A stretch of 64,000 bases of DNA from Algoriphagus sp. A40 (GTDB lineage Bacteria > Bacteroidota > Bacteroidia > Cytophagales > Cyclobacteriaceae), in the NCBI RefSeq assembly GCF_002002735.1, contig NZ_MUNY01000031.1, forward strand, positions 1 through 64,000. Direction: 5' to 3'. The notes beneath the pieces were generated by a model that saw nothing but the letters and a program-made list of their open reading frames with translations, did not search any database and was not told where the DNA came from. A program made the translations under genes and the position numbers. The first letter of the stretch is position 1, and each line of letters begins with the position of its first letter. This document shows, one piece after another, positions 46,237 through 54,986 of this stretch.

Positions 46237-47889
46237 GTGAGCGAGACTAAAAATACCAAATCACAAATCCGGCTTCCAATCATTCTTGCTCTTGCGATTT
46301 CTGCGGGAATTTGGATCGGTGCCACATTTGCTGAGCCGAAAAGCAACCAAAATGATCTTAGGGCGGCACTTTACAAGCTCCAGGAGATCATGACCTATAT
46401 CAATCGGGACTACGTGGATAGTGTTAATACGAATGACTTGGTGGAATTTGGGATTACCAAAATGCTGGAAAATCTTGATCCGCACTCCAGCTATATTCCT
46501 GCACGTGATGCGTCCTTAGCCCAGTCTCAACTAGAAGGTGAATTTGACGGAATTGGAGTTGAATTCGGAATTATTCGGGATACCATTTATGTGGTTGCTC
46601 CATTGACCGGAGGGCCTTCGGAAGCTTTGGGAATCCAGTCCGGAGACCAGATCATCTCAGTCGACGGAAAAGTTGTGGCCGGTATCGGTATAACCAACCG
46701 GGATGTTTTCGATTACTTGAGGGGACCAAGAGGCTCAAAAGTATTAGTGGATATCAAGCGAAGAAACCAACCTGAGCTGATTTCCTACGAAATCACGCGG
46801 GATAAAATCCCTCAATACAGCATCAATGCCTCCTATATGATTGATGAAGAGATCGGCTACATCAAAGTCACCCGATTTGCTGCCACGACTTATGAAGAAT
46901 TCAAAACTTCACTTACTCAGCTGCAGGGTCAGGGGATGAAGAAACTCATCATTGACTTACAGGGAAATCCCGGAGGCTACATGGGCGCAGCTATAAATAT
47001 GGCAGATGAACTCCTTGGTGACCGTGATTTGATCGTTTCTCAAGAAGGAAAAGTGAGCCAATACAGTCAAAAAGCTTTTGCTTTCAAGCCTGGAATGTTT
47101 GAAGAAGGATCTGTGATCGTATTGATCAACGAAGGTTCTGCATCCGCATCGGAGATTTTGGCCGGAGCTATTCAGGACAATGACCGCGGATTGATTGTTG
47201 GAAGAAGATCTTTTGGAAAAGGACTGGTTCAGATGCCGATTGATTTGTCAGACGGTGCAGAATTGAGGCTGACTATCGCCCGGTATTTTACTCCATCTGG
47301 GCGATCCATTCAAAAGCCATACGATTCAAATTATGATGAGTATGAAACTGATCTCATGGACAGATACACCCACGGTGAGTTTTTCTCAGCAGACAGCATC
47401 AAGTTCAATGACAGTCTGAAATATGAAACCAAAAAAGGACGAATTGTCTATGGGGGTGGTGGCATTATGCCGGATTACTTCGTGCCAATGGATACAACCA
47501 TGAACAGTCCCTATGTCAATAAGCTGTTCAATTCCGATTCTTCAAGAGAGTTTATCTTGGACTTTGTGACGAAAAACAAGGCCGATTTTTCAGCCATGAG
47601 CCTTGATCAATATTACACAGATTACAAAGTGAGCGATGCAATGCTGATGGAATTGGTTGAATTTGGAAAAAAGAACAAGGTGGAATTTGACTCCAAGGAT
47701 TTCAATAAGTCCAAGGAGTATTTGAGGATCTTGGTAAAGGCACATTTGGGACGTCAGATTTACGATGACAATGCCTTCTACAAAGTCATCAACGATATTA
47801 ATGAAGTCTACCTTCAGGCTATGAATCTCTTCGGTGAAGCTGACCGGATTTCAATGGCGGCTACATTGAAGGCAGCGGGAGTGGAATAA
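46237..47889 (+). CDS. S41 carboxyl-terminal processing protease (CtpA-like)
   Basis: A 550-residue periplasmic serine protease. A start at GTG 46237 gives an N-terminal signal anchor (LPIILALAISAGIWIGATFA). A PDZ domain (about 85-170, with EFDGIGVEFGI and GGPSEALGIQSGDQI) leads into the S41 core. This has IDLQGNPGGYMGAAINMAD, the catalytic Ser in NEGSASASEILAGA and the Lys in GRRSFGKGLVQ. It has a C-terminal extension of about 150 residues. It degrades or trims periplasmic proteins. Confidence 0.93.
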   Translation: MSETKNTKSQIRLPIILALAISAGIWIGATFAEPKSNQNDLRAALYKLQEIMTYINRDYVDSVNTNDLVEFGITKMLENLDPHSSYIPARDASLAQSQLEGEFDGIGVEFGIIRDTIYVVAPLTGGPSEALGIQSGDQIISVDGKVVAGIGITNRDVFDYLRGPRGSKVLVDIKRRNQPELISYEITRDKIPQYSINASYMIDEEIGYIKVTRFAATTYEEFKTSLTQLQGQGMKKLIIDLQGNPGGYMGAAINMADELLGDRDLIVSQEGKVSQYSQKAFAFKPGMFEEGSVIVLINEGSASASEILAGAIQDNDRGLIVGRRSFGKGLVQMPIDLSDGAELRLTIARYFTPSGRSIQKPYDSNYDEYETDLMDRYTHGEFFSADSIKFNDSLKYETKKGRIVYGGGGIMPDYFVPMDTTMNSPYVNKLFNSDSSREFILDFVTKNKADFSAMSLDQYYTDYKVSDAMLMELVEFGKKNKVEFDSKDFNKSKEYLRILVKAHLGRQIYDDNAFYKVINDINEVYLQAMNLFGEADRISMAATLKAAGVE

Positions 47890-47912
47890 AACTCAAAGTT
47901 TAAACAGACATG

Positions 47913-47942
47913 AAAGCCAATCCAATCCGGGTTGGCTTTTTT
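47913..47942 (+). terminator. Intrinsic terminator after the S41 protease
   Basis: AAAGCCAA/TTGGCTTT stem with an 11-base loop followed by a T-run, 23 bases after the stop codon. Confidence 0.8.
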
Positions 47943-48007
47943 GATTTCAATAATTTGGGACGAACTTGGTGTCTCAAGCGGTTTTAACTCCATCAACAGG
48001 TTTTTAT

Positions 48008-48406
48008 ATGTCCAAAGTTTCTAAAATCCATATCAACCATATCGCGATCCATGTAGCTGATTTGGCACGAAGCCAGTCTTTCTACGGGGAGGTTTTGGGA
48101 CTCTGGCAGATGGATGAACCCTTTAAAGACGGACTACATGCCTGGTATGCGATAGGTGGTGGGGCTTCAGTTCATTTGATTGAGGAACTCCATCTGAGCC
48201 CACCTCGTGAAATCTCTAAAACCAATCATTTGTGCTTCAGTGTGAAGGATATGAACGCTTTTATTGAAACCCTGAACAGGAAAAACTATCCCTTTGAAAA
48301 TTGGGCTGGGGATCAAGGCGAGATCCATTTCCGGCCGGATGGTATTAAGCAGATTTTTTTCAGAGATCCGGATTATTACTGGATTGAAGTGAACGATGAT
48401 TTTTAG
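48008..48406 (+). CDS. Cytosolic VOC family protein
   Basis: A 132-residue glyoxalase/dioxygenase-fold protein: INHIAIHVADLARSQSFYGEVLGLWQMDEPF, a central HAWYAIGGGASVHLIEEL, then NHLCFSVKDMNAFIETL, and FFRDPDYYWIEVNDDF. Likely metal ligands are the His in NHIAIHV, the E in HLIEE, the H in NHLCF and the last Glu. The ATG at 48008 was chosen at the start of the fold. It is a close paralogue of the exported VOC gene 90 bp downstream. Confidence 0.85.
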   Translation: MSKVSKIHINHIAIHVADLARSQSFYGEVLGLWQMDEPFKDGLHAWYAIGGGASVHLIEELHLSPPREISKTNHLCFSVKDMNAFIETLNRKNYPFENWAGDQGEIHFRPDGIKQIFFRDPDYYWIEVNDDF

Positions 48407-48498
48407 CAGTTTCGAAGCCCTTTTGTCTAAGTTTTGCGAGAATGTCCAGTTCCTTTGGCTAAAAAGAGGTAGTATCGAATACTCAATCTTTCAAGGTC

Positions 48499-48930
48499 AT
48501 GAAAAAGATCCTAACAATTGCCCTGGTTTTGTTTTCGCTGAGCGCCTTCGCTCAAATCAAAGTCAACCACATTGCTGTTCACGTTTCCAATTTGAAGAAG
48601 AGCATGGATTTTTATCAAAACGTCTTGGCGTTGAAAGAAATCGAGGAGCCATTCAAAGACGGAATCCATGCCTGGTATGACATTGGGGGCGGCTCAGCAC
48701 TTCATCTCATCGAGGTCAAAGACGTGCCAAAGGAAAAATCCAAGGTCAACCACCTTTGTTTTAGCATCCCTGATATGGAATCATTTGTGGAAAACATGAA
48801 AGCCAAAAACTACCCCTTCGAAAGTTGGGCCGGAGAGAAAGGAGTAGTAACCAATCGGGTAGACGGAGTGAAGCAGATTTACATCCAAGATCCGGACGGC
48901 TATTGGTTGGAGATCAACGACAATTATTAA
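48499..48930 (+). CDS. Exported VOC family protein
   Basis: A 143-residue paralogue of the preceding gene. It shares VNHIAVHVSNLKKSMDFYQNVL, EEPFKDGIHAWYDIGGGSALHLIE, VNHLCFSIPDM and YPFESWAGEKG, and keeps the metal-type His/Glu residues. It has an N-terminal signal peptide (MKKILTIALVLFSLSAFAQ), so it should act in the periplasm. Export of a VOC protein is unusual. The pair may detoxify or convert the same substrate on both sides of the membrane. Confidence 0.87.
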   Translation: MKKILTIALVLFSLSAFAQIKVNHIAVHVSNLKKSMDFYQNVLALKEIEEPFKDGIHAWYDIGGGSALHLIEVKDVPKEKSKVNHLCFSIPDMESFVENMKAKNYPFESWAGEKGVVTNRVDGVKQIYIQDPDGYWLEINDNY

Positions 48931-49352
48931 TTGGGCATTGTTAAAATTGAACGGATCTCTTTTGCAAAGCTCTCACTTGGGATTGTTTTTGAAATTTTAT
49001 AAGCTGCAAAGCAAATTGTAAGTAATCGTAAAACTGAAAGGCTAAAGCCACGTATTTATCCTTGAAAATAGAAGTAGTGTTGATTTTAAAATTGACTAAA
49101 GAATGGAGATTATTTTAGAAATTCTATTCGCGGCTTTTCTAACCAATTGGACAAAGGTTAAAAGATTATTCAGCAAGAAAAAGCTGCCAGAACCAACTGG
49201 AAATTTTTAAACTCATTGCCAAAAATATTGACGGGAAAACCAACTACGAAAATCTTTTTTGATTTTATCCAGTTCCCGAATTTTTACAGAAATGTAAAAA
49301 AACAGGTGATGGGAAATTCATTTTAGAAACCCAAAACCAATTCAGGGTTCAG
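48931..49352. other. Intergenic region with one possible 35-codon ORF
   Basis: About 420 bp between the VOC and nitroreductase genes. The only candidate is an ATG at 49103 reading to a stop at 49210: a short hydrophobic N-terminus (MEIILEILFAAFLTNW) and a basic tail (KVKRLFSKKK). No RNA gene or repeat seen. The ORF is not supported by homology. Confidence 0.3.
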
Positions 49353-50084
49353 TTACTTGGTGAACACCAATTCTTGATAAGGCAATCTGAATCGCTCGCC
49401 ATAGATTCCTTCCGGGATGCCTTTCCCACAACCAATGATCATTGCAATTTCGGAGGATTGAGGCAAATCCAACAGTTTTTTCACCCGGTTGGAGTCAAAT
49501 CCTTCCATTGGGCACGTGTCGTATCCTGCGGCTTTCATTCCCAGCATAAAAGTCATCGAAGCCAATGCAGCACTTTTGTGCACTGAGATTCTGACTTCAG
49601 TTTCACCTACTTCCCTTACCATCGGCCTATAAATCCCCACCCACCAGGCAATGATCTTTTTGAGCAATGACCAACCGGGATACCTGGAGAAAAGCTTGGG
49701 AATCAGATTCCCATAATAGCTCAGTGCCTGTCTGAGTTTCTTGTCATTTTTTCCTTCATAGGTTCGTTTGATGTATCCGTAATTGGCTTCTGCCCGGGAT
49801 TTCCAAAGATCACGCCGGGTCACCACCACGACAAGTTCCCTGGCAGTGGTCGCTGCCTTTTGACCCATGCATAGTTTGGAAAGAGAGTCTTTAAGAAGGG
49901 AAGTCTCCGGAATCCGGATAAAATTGTAAAGTTGAAGGTTGGAGCTATTGGGGGAAAGAATTGCTGCCTCCAGGCATTTTTTGACCACCTCATGATCAAA
50001 AAGCTCAATACTGTCAAAAATCCTGACAGATCTCCTTTCTCTCACTGCCTCGAAAAATCCTAATTCCTGTACCATAATCTTCAT
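49353..50084 (-). CDS. Nitroreductase family protein
   Basis: A 243-residue FMN-dependent oxidoreductase. FFEAVRERRSVRIF is the N-terminal FMN-binding motif, AAILSPNSSNLQLYNF the second. KSAALASMTFMLGMKAAGYDTCPMEGFD and the final AMIIGCGKGIPEGIYGERFRLP complete the family pattern. An internal segment (about 105-150) is longer than usual. The start may be the ATG at 50075. Substrate unknown (quinones, nitro compounds or others). Confidence 0.87.
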   Translation of the reverse strand: MKIMVQELGFFEAVRERRSVRIFDSIELFDHEVVKKCLEAAILSPNSSNLQLYNFIRIPETSLLKDSLSKLCMGQKAATTARELVVVVTRRDLWKSRAEANYGYIKRTYEGKNDKKLRQALSYYGNLIPKLFSRYPGWSLLKKIIAWWVGIYRPMVREVGETEVRISVHKSAALASMTFMLGMKAAGYDTCPMEGFDSNRVKKLLDLPQSSEIAMIIGCGKGIPEGIYGERFRLPYQELVFTK

Positions 50085-50174
50085 TTATCCAATTTAGCTC
50101 GACAATTCAGGAAGGAATTTCGAGGTTTAAGCATATTTTGCAATAAGAAAGAATCTAAATCCAAGCCCAAACAT

Positions 50175-51662
50175 ATGTTTTTTACCCTTGCCCGTTTACA
50201 ATTCCTCAAAAGTCTGCGCTCAACTTCTTTTGCGAAAAGTCTTCTTACCAACATCTTCCTCGGTTTTTTGGTCTTGTTACTTTTGGGCTATGTCGTTGGA
50301 GCGGGATTTTTGCTTCCTATGATTCTCGAAAAAGTAGTGCCGGGAGAGGATCACATTGCCTTGCTCAACAGTTTTCTCATCTACTTTTTTTTGGTAGAAT
50401 TTTTATATCGATACTTTATCCAACAGCTGCCGGTGGTTGAGCTGGAGAGTCTGTTACACCTTCCGATTGGGAAGCGCCGAATTATCCGGATGCTGCTTAC
50501 CCGCTCATTTGTTTCCCCGCTGAATATTATTGCCATTCTTTTGGTTTTGCCTTTTGCGCTGCAAGTCGTCAGTGAAAAATATGCCTTAGAGGGTGCCTTG
50601 ATGTGGGTGGCTACGATCTCGTTGACAAGCTGGACTCTACATTGGTTTATGCTTTGGTTCAAGCAGCGGTTTGAGGATAGTCTGATCGGGCTATTTGTCA
50701 TCTTTTTAGTGCTGGTGGCTGGTGCGGGTTCGAGCTACATGGGCTGGTTTAACCTCGGTGCATTGCTTCAGCCTGTTTTTGATTATTCTTTGGTCAGTCC
50801 CATTCCATTTCTTGTGACTCTACTGGTGATGGTGGGTTCGTACCTACTTTGCTTCCGATTTTATGTGTCAAATGCGTACCTCGAGGATCTTTCCGAAAAG
50901 GACGATGTCCGCTTTGTCAACCAGTCCATTGGATTTTTCTCAAGGTTTGGGTTGGCCGGAGAGCTGGCCAATCTGGAGTGGAAGCTGATCATCCGGCACA
51001 AAAAAAGTCGGACTTTTTTGATGATGACGGGCTTTTTCCTCCTCTATGGTTTGATCTTCTATAACAATCCCGCTTACACCACCGAAGACGGGTTTAGCTT
51101 CATCTTTATCTTCGTTGGAGTATTTATCACCGGGATCTTCATGATCCAATATGGTCAACTGTTCCTCAGCTGGAATTCGTCAAGCTTTGACTTTTATCTC
51201 AATCAAAAAGGAGGGGTAGAAGCTTTGGTAAGAGGGAAATATTTGCTCTTTCTGGTGATTTCGTTGATTTGCTTTCTGGCCTCCGTGCCCTATGCTTACT
51301 TCGGCTGGCATTTTCTCCTCATCCACCTTGCGACTTTTCTTTTCAATGTCGGGATTCTGGTACATGTGATCATTTACCTGGCGCTCTGGAAACCCAAACC
51401 CATGGATCTCAACAAAGGGGCGATGTTTAACTACGAGGGGGTTGGTATCGCGCAATTTCTGATCGTCATTCCTATGATGCTCGGGCCATACTTGGTCTTT
51501 ATCCCTTTTTCGTTGCTTTTCAACGATTATATTGGGCTCTTGGCTCTCGGACTTACCGGTGTGCTGGGAATATTTGGCTTCGGGCGCCTTTGTCAAATCA
51601 ACATCAACAGAGTACTTTCTAACCGTTACGAAATTTCTTCTTCCTTCCGTCAAGAACTATGA
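50175..51662 (+). CDS. DUF5687 ABC transporter permease
   Basis: A 495-residue integral membrane protein with about 11-12 hydrophobic helices over its whole length and a cytosolic start (MFFTLARLQFLKSLRSTSF). The pattern fits the DUF5687 family of Bacteroidota ABC permeases. The stop overlaps the start of the ATPase gene (ATGA, 51659-51662), so they form one transporter, probably an exporter. Substrate unknown. Confidence 0.87.
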   Translation: MFFTLARLQFLKSLRSTSFAKSLLTNIFLGFLVLLLLGYVVGAGFLLPMILEKVVPGEDHIALLNSFLIYFFLVEFLYRYFIQQLPVVELESLLHLPIGKRRIIRMLLTRSFVSPLNIIAILLVLPFALQVVSEKYALEGALMWVATISLTSWTLHWFMLWFKQRFEDSLIGLFVIFLVLVAGAGSSYMGWFNLGALLQPVFDYSLVSPIPFLVTLLVMVGSYLLCFRFYVSNAYLEDLSEKDDVRFVNQSIGFFSRFGLAGELANLEWKLIIRHKKSRTFLMMTGFFLLYGLIFYNNPAYTTEDGFSFIFIFVGVFITGIFMIQYGQLFLSWNSSSFDFYLNQKGGVEALVRGKYLLFLVISLICFLASVPYAYFGWHFLLIHLATFLFNVGILVHVIIYLALWKPKPMDLNKGAMFNYEGVGIAQFLIVIPMMLGPYLVFIPFSLLFNDYIGLLALGLTGVLGIFGFGRLCQININRVLSNRYEISSSFRQEL

Positions 51663-52354
51663 TACAGATATCCCAACTCAAAAAGCAATACAAAGAAGCC
51701 GTCGTCCTGAATGTGGAATCTCTCGAAATTCCCTCCGGAGAGTGTTTTGGACTGGTGGGAAATAACGGTGCCGGAAAGACAACCCTATTTCGGATTATGT
51801 TGGATTTGGTAAGAGCCTCCGCTGGCAATGTGAAAATCAACGGGGAAGATGTGAGCAAAACCGAGGATTGGAAAGCCAAAACAGGTGCCTATCTGGACGA
51901 GCACATGCTCTTGGCCTATCTCACTCCGGATGAGTATTTCGAAACCCTCCGCAAAATCTATGGATTGTCTGAAGAAGACCTTACCCTTCATTTGGGAAAA
52001 TTCACTGAATTGTTCAACGAGGAGGTTTTGGGAAAAAAGAAATACATCCGGGACTTGTCAAAAGGTAATCTCAAAAAAGTCGGAATTGCAGCCGCACTGA
52101 TGGGAAATCCGGAGGTGGTGCTGTTGGATGAACCCTTCGAAAATCTGGATCCAAGCTCTCAAATCCGGTTGAAAAAACTGATTTTGAGGGAAAAAGATGC
52201 ATCAAAGGTTACCTTCCTGATTTCCAGTCATGACCTAAACCATGTCACTGAAATTTGTGAGCGAATCGTTCTTTTGGAAAAAGGGAAAGTGATCCGTGAT
52301 CTAAGAGAAAAGGAAGAAATGCTGGCCGAATTGGAAGCGTATTTTACCGGTTGA
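51659..52354 (+). CDS. ABC transporter ATP-binding protein
   Basis: A 231-residue ATPase. Walker A is GLVGNNGAGKTTLFRI (about 31-46), and the signature-like region DLSKGNLKKVGIAAALMG replaces canonical LSGGQ with LSKGN. Walker B is EVVLLDEPFENLDP, and the switch His lies in ISSHDLNH. It powers the DUF5687 permease, to which it is translationally coupled. Confidence 0.93.
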   Translation: MIQISQLKKQYKEAVVLNVESLEIPSGECFGLVGNNGAGKTTLFRIMLDLVRASAGNVKINGEDVSKTEDWKAKTGAYLDEHMLLAYLTPDEYFETLRKIYGLSEEDLTLHLGKFTELFNEEVLGKKKYIRDLSKGNLKKVGIAAALMGNPEVVLLDEPFENLDPSSQIRLKKLILREKDASKVTFLISSHDLNHVTEICERIVLLEKGKVIRDLREKEEMLAELEAYFTG

Positions 52355-52372
52355 TTTAACTTGGTTAAGCAT

Positions 52373-52409
52373 AAAAAAACCTCCTGGGGAAATCCGGGAG
52401 GTTTTTTGT
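52373..52409. terminator. Bidirectional terminator
   Basis: AAAAACCTCC/GGAGGTTTTTT stem between the convergent ABC ATPase and tyrosine phosphatase genes, with A-run on one side and T-run on the other. Confidence 0.85.
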
Positions 52410-52417
52410 TTTATCAC

Positions 52418-53428
52418 TTATCCGGCCCTCAGCTTTTGTTTCAGATCCCAAACCTGGGAGTTGCTCAATCCGCACAAACGTAAGTAGTTTTCAATTCCGT
52501 TTTCCTTTTCGATTCTATCCAGGACTACATCCAGGTATTCCTTCTTAGTGTCCATTTCGGAAGCTAAATAATCCCCGTAAACAGTTTTCCTATTTGCCCC
52601 CGAGAGCAAATGAAGGAGCGAAACAAAAAATCCAGTCCGGTCTTTTCCAGAATGGCAGTGGATGGCAACCGAATTCTCAGCCTGTAAAATTGCCTCAACG
52701 GCCTTTTTTATTGAATGATAGCATTCGGTTGCCAAAAACCGATAAGTGTCCTCACCAGAAGATTCTTTTTGGTTTTTCCCCTTAAGTTCGGTTTGATGAA
52801 TCGAAGGATCAATTGGAACTGGGATCCAGGCAAAATATTGGAGACTATTTTCACCATAGCCTCTTTTTGAAGTTTCCCTTTCAGATCTAAAATCAATGAC
52901 GGTTTTAATATTTTTTTGCCTGATAAATTCCTCAAAAAATCCTTCATTTTGGATTAAGGTCAGGGTAGATGATCGGAAAATAAACCCCGGTTTTATCGCG
53001 GGATTGAATTGGCTGATATCACGGAAATTCCAAAGGAAATCCCTTTTGAAAACAGTCTCGCAAAAATGCTTCGCCTCCTTTAACTGAGACTCTGATCTCA
53101 AGTCTCTGATCGAAAAATAAAAAAAGTCAAGTAGTTTTCTTTTCCAGCCGTTCGCTTCATGCAGGTTGAGGCGCCCGTGCTCAGGTTTAATCACTTCACT
53201 TGCGACGAAACTCCCACATGAAAGATCGATTCCCTTTTTACCTCTGGACTGGTCATTGAGTTTTATCGCATCATGCAAGGCTCTGTTGTATGAGTTGCAG
53301 AAAAGCGTGTCATTGCCTCTTCGGTGTGAAGAGGAGCATACCTCGAATTCAACCAAAAAGCTTTCAATCAATTCCGAAATTGAGGCTTCGTGATTGCTCT
53401 TTTGGTTTTTTTCCCCCTGTCGTTTCAT
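52418..53428 (-). CDS. Tyrosine phosphatase (Y_phosphatase3-like) with novel N-terminal region
   Basis: A 336-residue protein. Residues about 140-330 form a tyrosine phosphatase: FIFRSSTLTLI, IKTVIDFRSERE, and the P-loop HCHSGKDRTGF with catalytic Cys258 and Arg264, then GDYLASE. This matches the bacterial Tyr-phosphatase family that includes MptpB-like enzymes. The first 130 residues contain several Cys/His and match nothing I know. It is divergent from the Cas10-like gene (about 200 bp between) and may regulate the glycan locus, as phosphatases do in capsule systems. Confidence 0.85.
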   Translation of the reverse strand: MKRQGEKNQKSNHEASISELIESFLVEFEVCSSSHRRGNDTLFCNSYNRALHDAIKLNDQSRGKKGIDLSCGSFVASEVIKPEHGRLNLHEANGWKRKLLDFFYFSIRDLRSESQLKEAKHFCETVFKRDFLWNFRDISQFNPAIKPGFIFRSSTLTLIQNEGFFEEFIRQKNIKTVIDFRSERETSKRGYGENSLQYFAWIPVPIDPSIHQTELKGKNQKESSGEDTYRFLATECYHSIKKAVEAILQAENSVAIHCHSGKDRTGFFVSLLHLLSGANRKTVYGDYLASEMDTKKEYLDVVLDRIEKENGIENYLRLCGLSNSQVWDLKQKLRAG

Positions 53429-53633
53429 AGGGGTCTCGGGTTTTGGGTTTCTCTACATTGAGGACTTGGGTCTTGTCGCAAAGGCTGGGTTAAAGCTTTA
53501 AAAACCGGCTCATTGAATGCGGAAAAATACCGAATAAGGCCAAAAAAAAGTAACTTGTTTTTTTGATCTCCTATTGTTTAACCAATACCATTAGGCAGTT
53601 GTGCAACGAACTGCGATAAAAAGCCAGATTAAA

Positions 53634-54986
53634 ATGCATATCAGCTCCAATATATCGGACCGATTGAGATCAAGTTTGCGGTTTTCTTCTGATACTTTTG
53701 AAAAAGGAAATGAACGGAGCGAGCTGACAGGAGACAAGCATGCTAACGAAAAGGATTTGGAAAAACTGTTGGGAAAGGGGTCGATCGGTGATGGTGAAGC
53801 GGGTCTTAGCAGTCTCATCGCAAGTGCATTTCTGATAAGTCATCTGCCGGTTTCTGAGCTGGAATTTGATAGAATAATTTCCCAGGGTTATCTGCCCGAT
53901 TCCCTGCGGCCAATCGGAACGATGTATAAGGTGGCATTTGGGAATATCCGGCAATTTCTGCATCCCAAATCCAAGAGGACAAGCATTAGGGAACTCAGAG
54001 GGAGGTACCTGACCGCCTCGGTATTTATGGAGGTAGCGACTTCCTTTCTCGTGGAAAAACTGGAGATTCCAAAAGTCAACCGAGTTTTCTGGGGATTGGG
54101 AGGGAGCCTGATCTTGGTACCTCCTCATTTCGGGCCAAGGTTAAAATCTTCGCTGGCACATTTCAATCGGGTTTATGGAATACCGGAAATAGGTTTTGAA
54201 TTGACTTTGGCCGATACTGGAAGCAACCCACCTGGTAAGGGAAAGAACTTACTGGTTCCTAATGAAGATCCTGCTTTGGTTCCCAGAGACAAGCTTTTCG
54301 GTTGGCAGGATTTCAAAGGTGAGTCCGGTGAAAATATGGCCGAGTTTGTTACGCAATTTGCTGTAGGTCTGGCAAAATCAGAGCAGTGGTGCATTAAGAA
54401 AAGCACCTATCAAGGCAATTCCAAGAACCTTGATATTGCTTCCAGGTTTGCGGATCTTCCTTACTGGTTATACCCGGCAGGGGAAAATCCCTCTGAGATG
54501 ACTTTTTCACGGAATAGCTACCTCTCGGAGTTGGGAGACGAATGCCCCTTCATGGATGTTCCGCTGGAAATCCTTGCGTCCTCCGATTTGCGAGGTCCCA
54601 TCACTTATTTCCGGCTGGACATATCTGGGATGAGGGAATCTCTCGCAATTGAAAATGAGCACGGGATCAAAGAGCTGTATCAGAAATGCAGGCAAATGGA
54701 CTTTTTTTTCAGAGAAACGATTCCCTCGATTTGCAGGTCATTTAATCAAAACGCAGAGACTGGGCTTGAGGTGGCACTGCTCCATTCCACTTGCGATGAT
54801 GTAGTCTTGGTCACCCTTGGGAAGAATCCGGAAAGATTAATTGCAAGACTCAGGGAAGCTTGCAAAGCGTCAGTGGACCAAAACCTTGTCTTCGGAGGGG
54901 TGGAACTCAAGCCCGAACATGCCGCCTCCGATCTGGCTCATGCGGCCATGCTTCAATTGGTTGCATCTAAAAAACAGGGGAAATGA
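53634..54986 (+). CDS. Cas10/Csm1-like double-palm protein of unknown function
   Basis: A 450-residue protein (from the ATG; a GTG at 53601 would add 11). Residues 117-195 resemble the first palm of Cas10/Csm1: SIRELRGRYLTASVFMEVA (LRGR at 121-124), LEIPKVNRVFW and a GLGGSLILVPP strand at 154-164. Residues 323-445 resemble the second palm: YFRLDISGM (Asp328), a long helix ending in IPSICRSFN, the strand-turn LHSTCDDVVLVTLG (Asp388-389 at the GGDD position), an RLREACK helix and an LVFGGVELKP strand. No HD domain or zinc ribbon is recognised. The stop overlaps the GT8 start by 4 bases. The assignment is from pattern recognition only; nucleotide cyclase or synthase activity would be an inference. 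Confidence 0.6.
   Translation: MHISSNISDRLRSSLRFSSDTFEKGNERSELTGDKHANEKDLEKLLGKGSIGDGEAGLSSLIASAFLISHLPVSELEFDRIISQGYLPDSLRPIGTMYKVAFGNIRQFLHPKSKRTSIRELRGRYLTASVFMEVATSFLVEKLEIPKVNRVFWGLGGSLILVPPHFGPRLKSSLAHFNRVYGIPEIGFELTLADTGSNPPGKGKNLLVPNEDPALVPRDKLFGWQDFKGESGENMAEFVTQFAVGLAKSEQWCIKKSTYQGNSKNLDIASRFADLPYWLYPAGENPSEMTFSRNSYLSELGDECPFMDVPLEILASSDLRGPITYFRLDISGMRESLAIENEHGIKELYQKCRQMDFFFRETIPSICRSFNQNAETGLEVALLHSTCDDVVLVTLGKNPERLIARLREACKASVDQNLVFGGVELKPEHAASDLAHAAMLQLVASKKQGK

Noticed and set aside
49103..49210. A 35-codon ORF between the VOC and nitroreductase genes
   Set aside because: It has an ATG and a plausible hydrophobic N-terminus, but no homology, ribosome-binding or context support, so it is only mentioned as part of the intergenic region.
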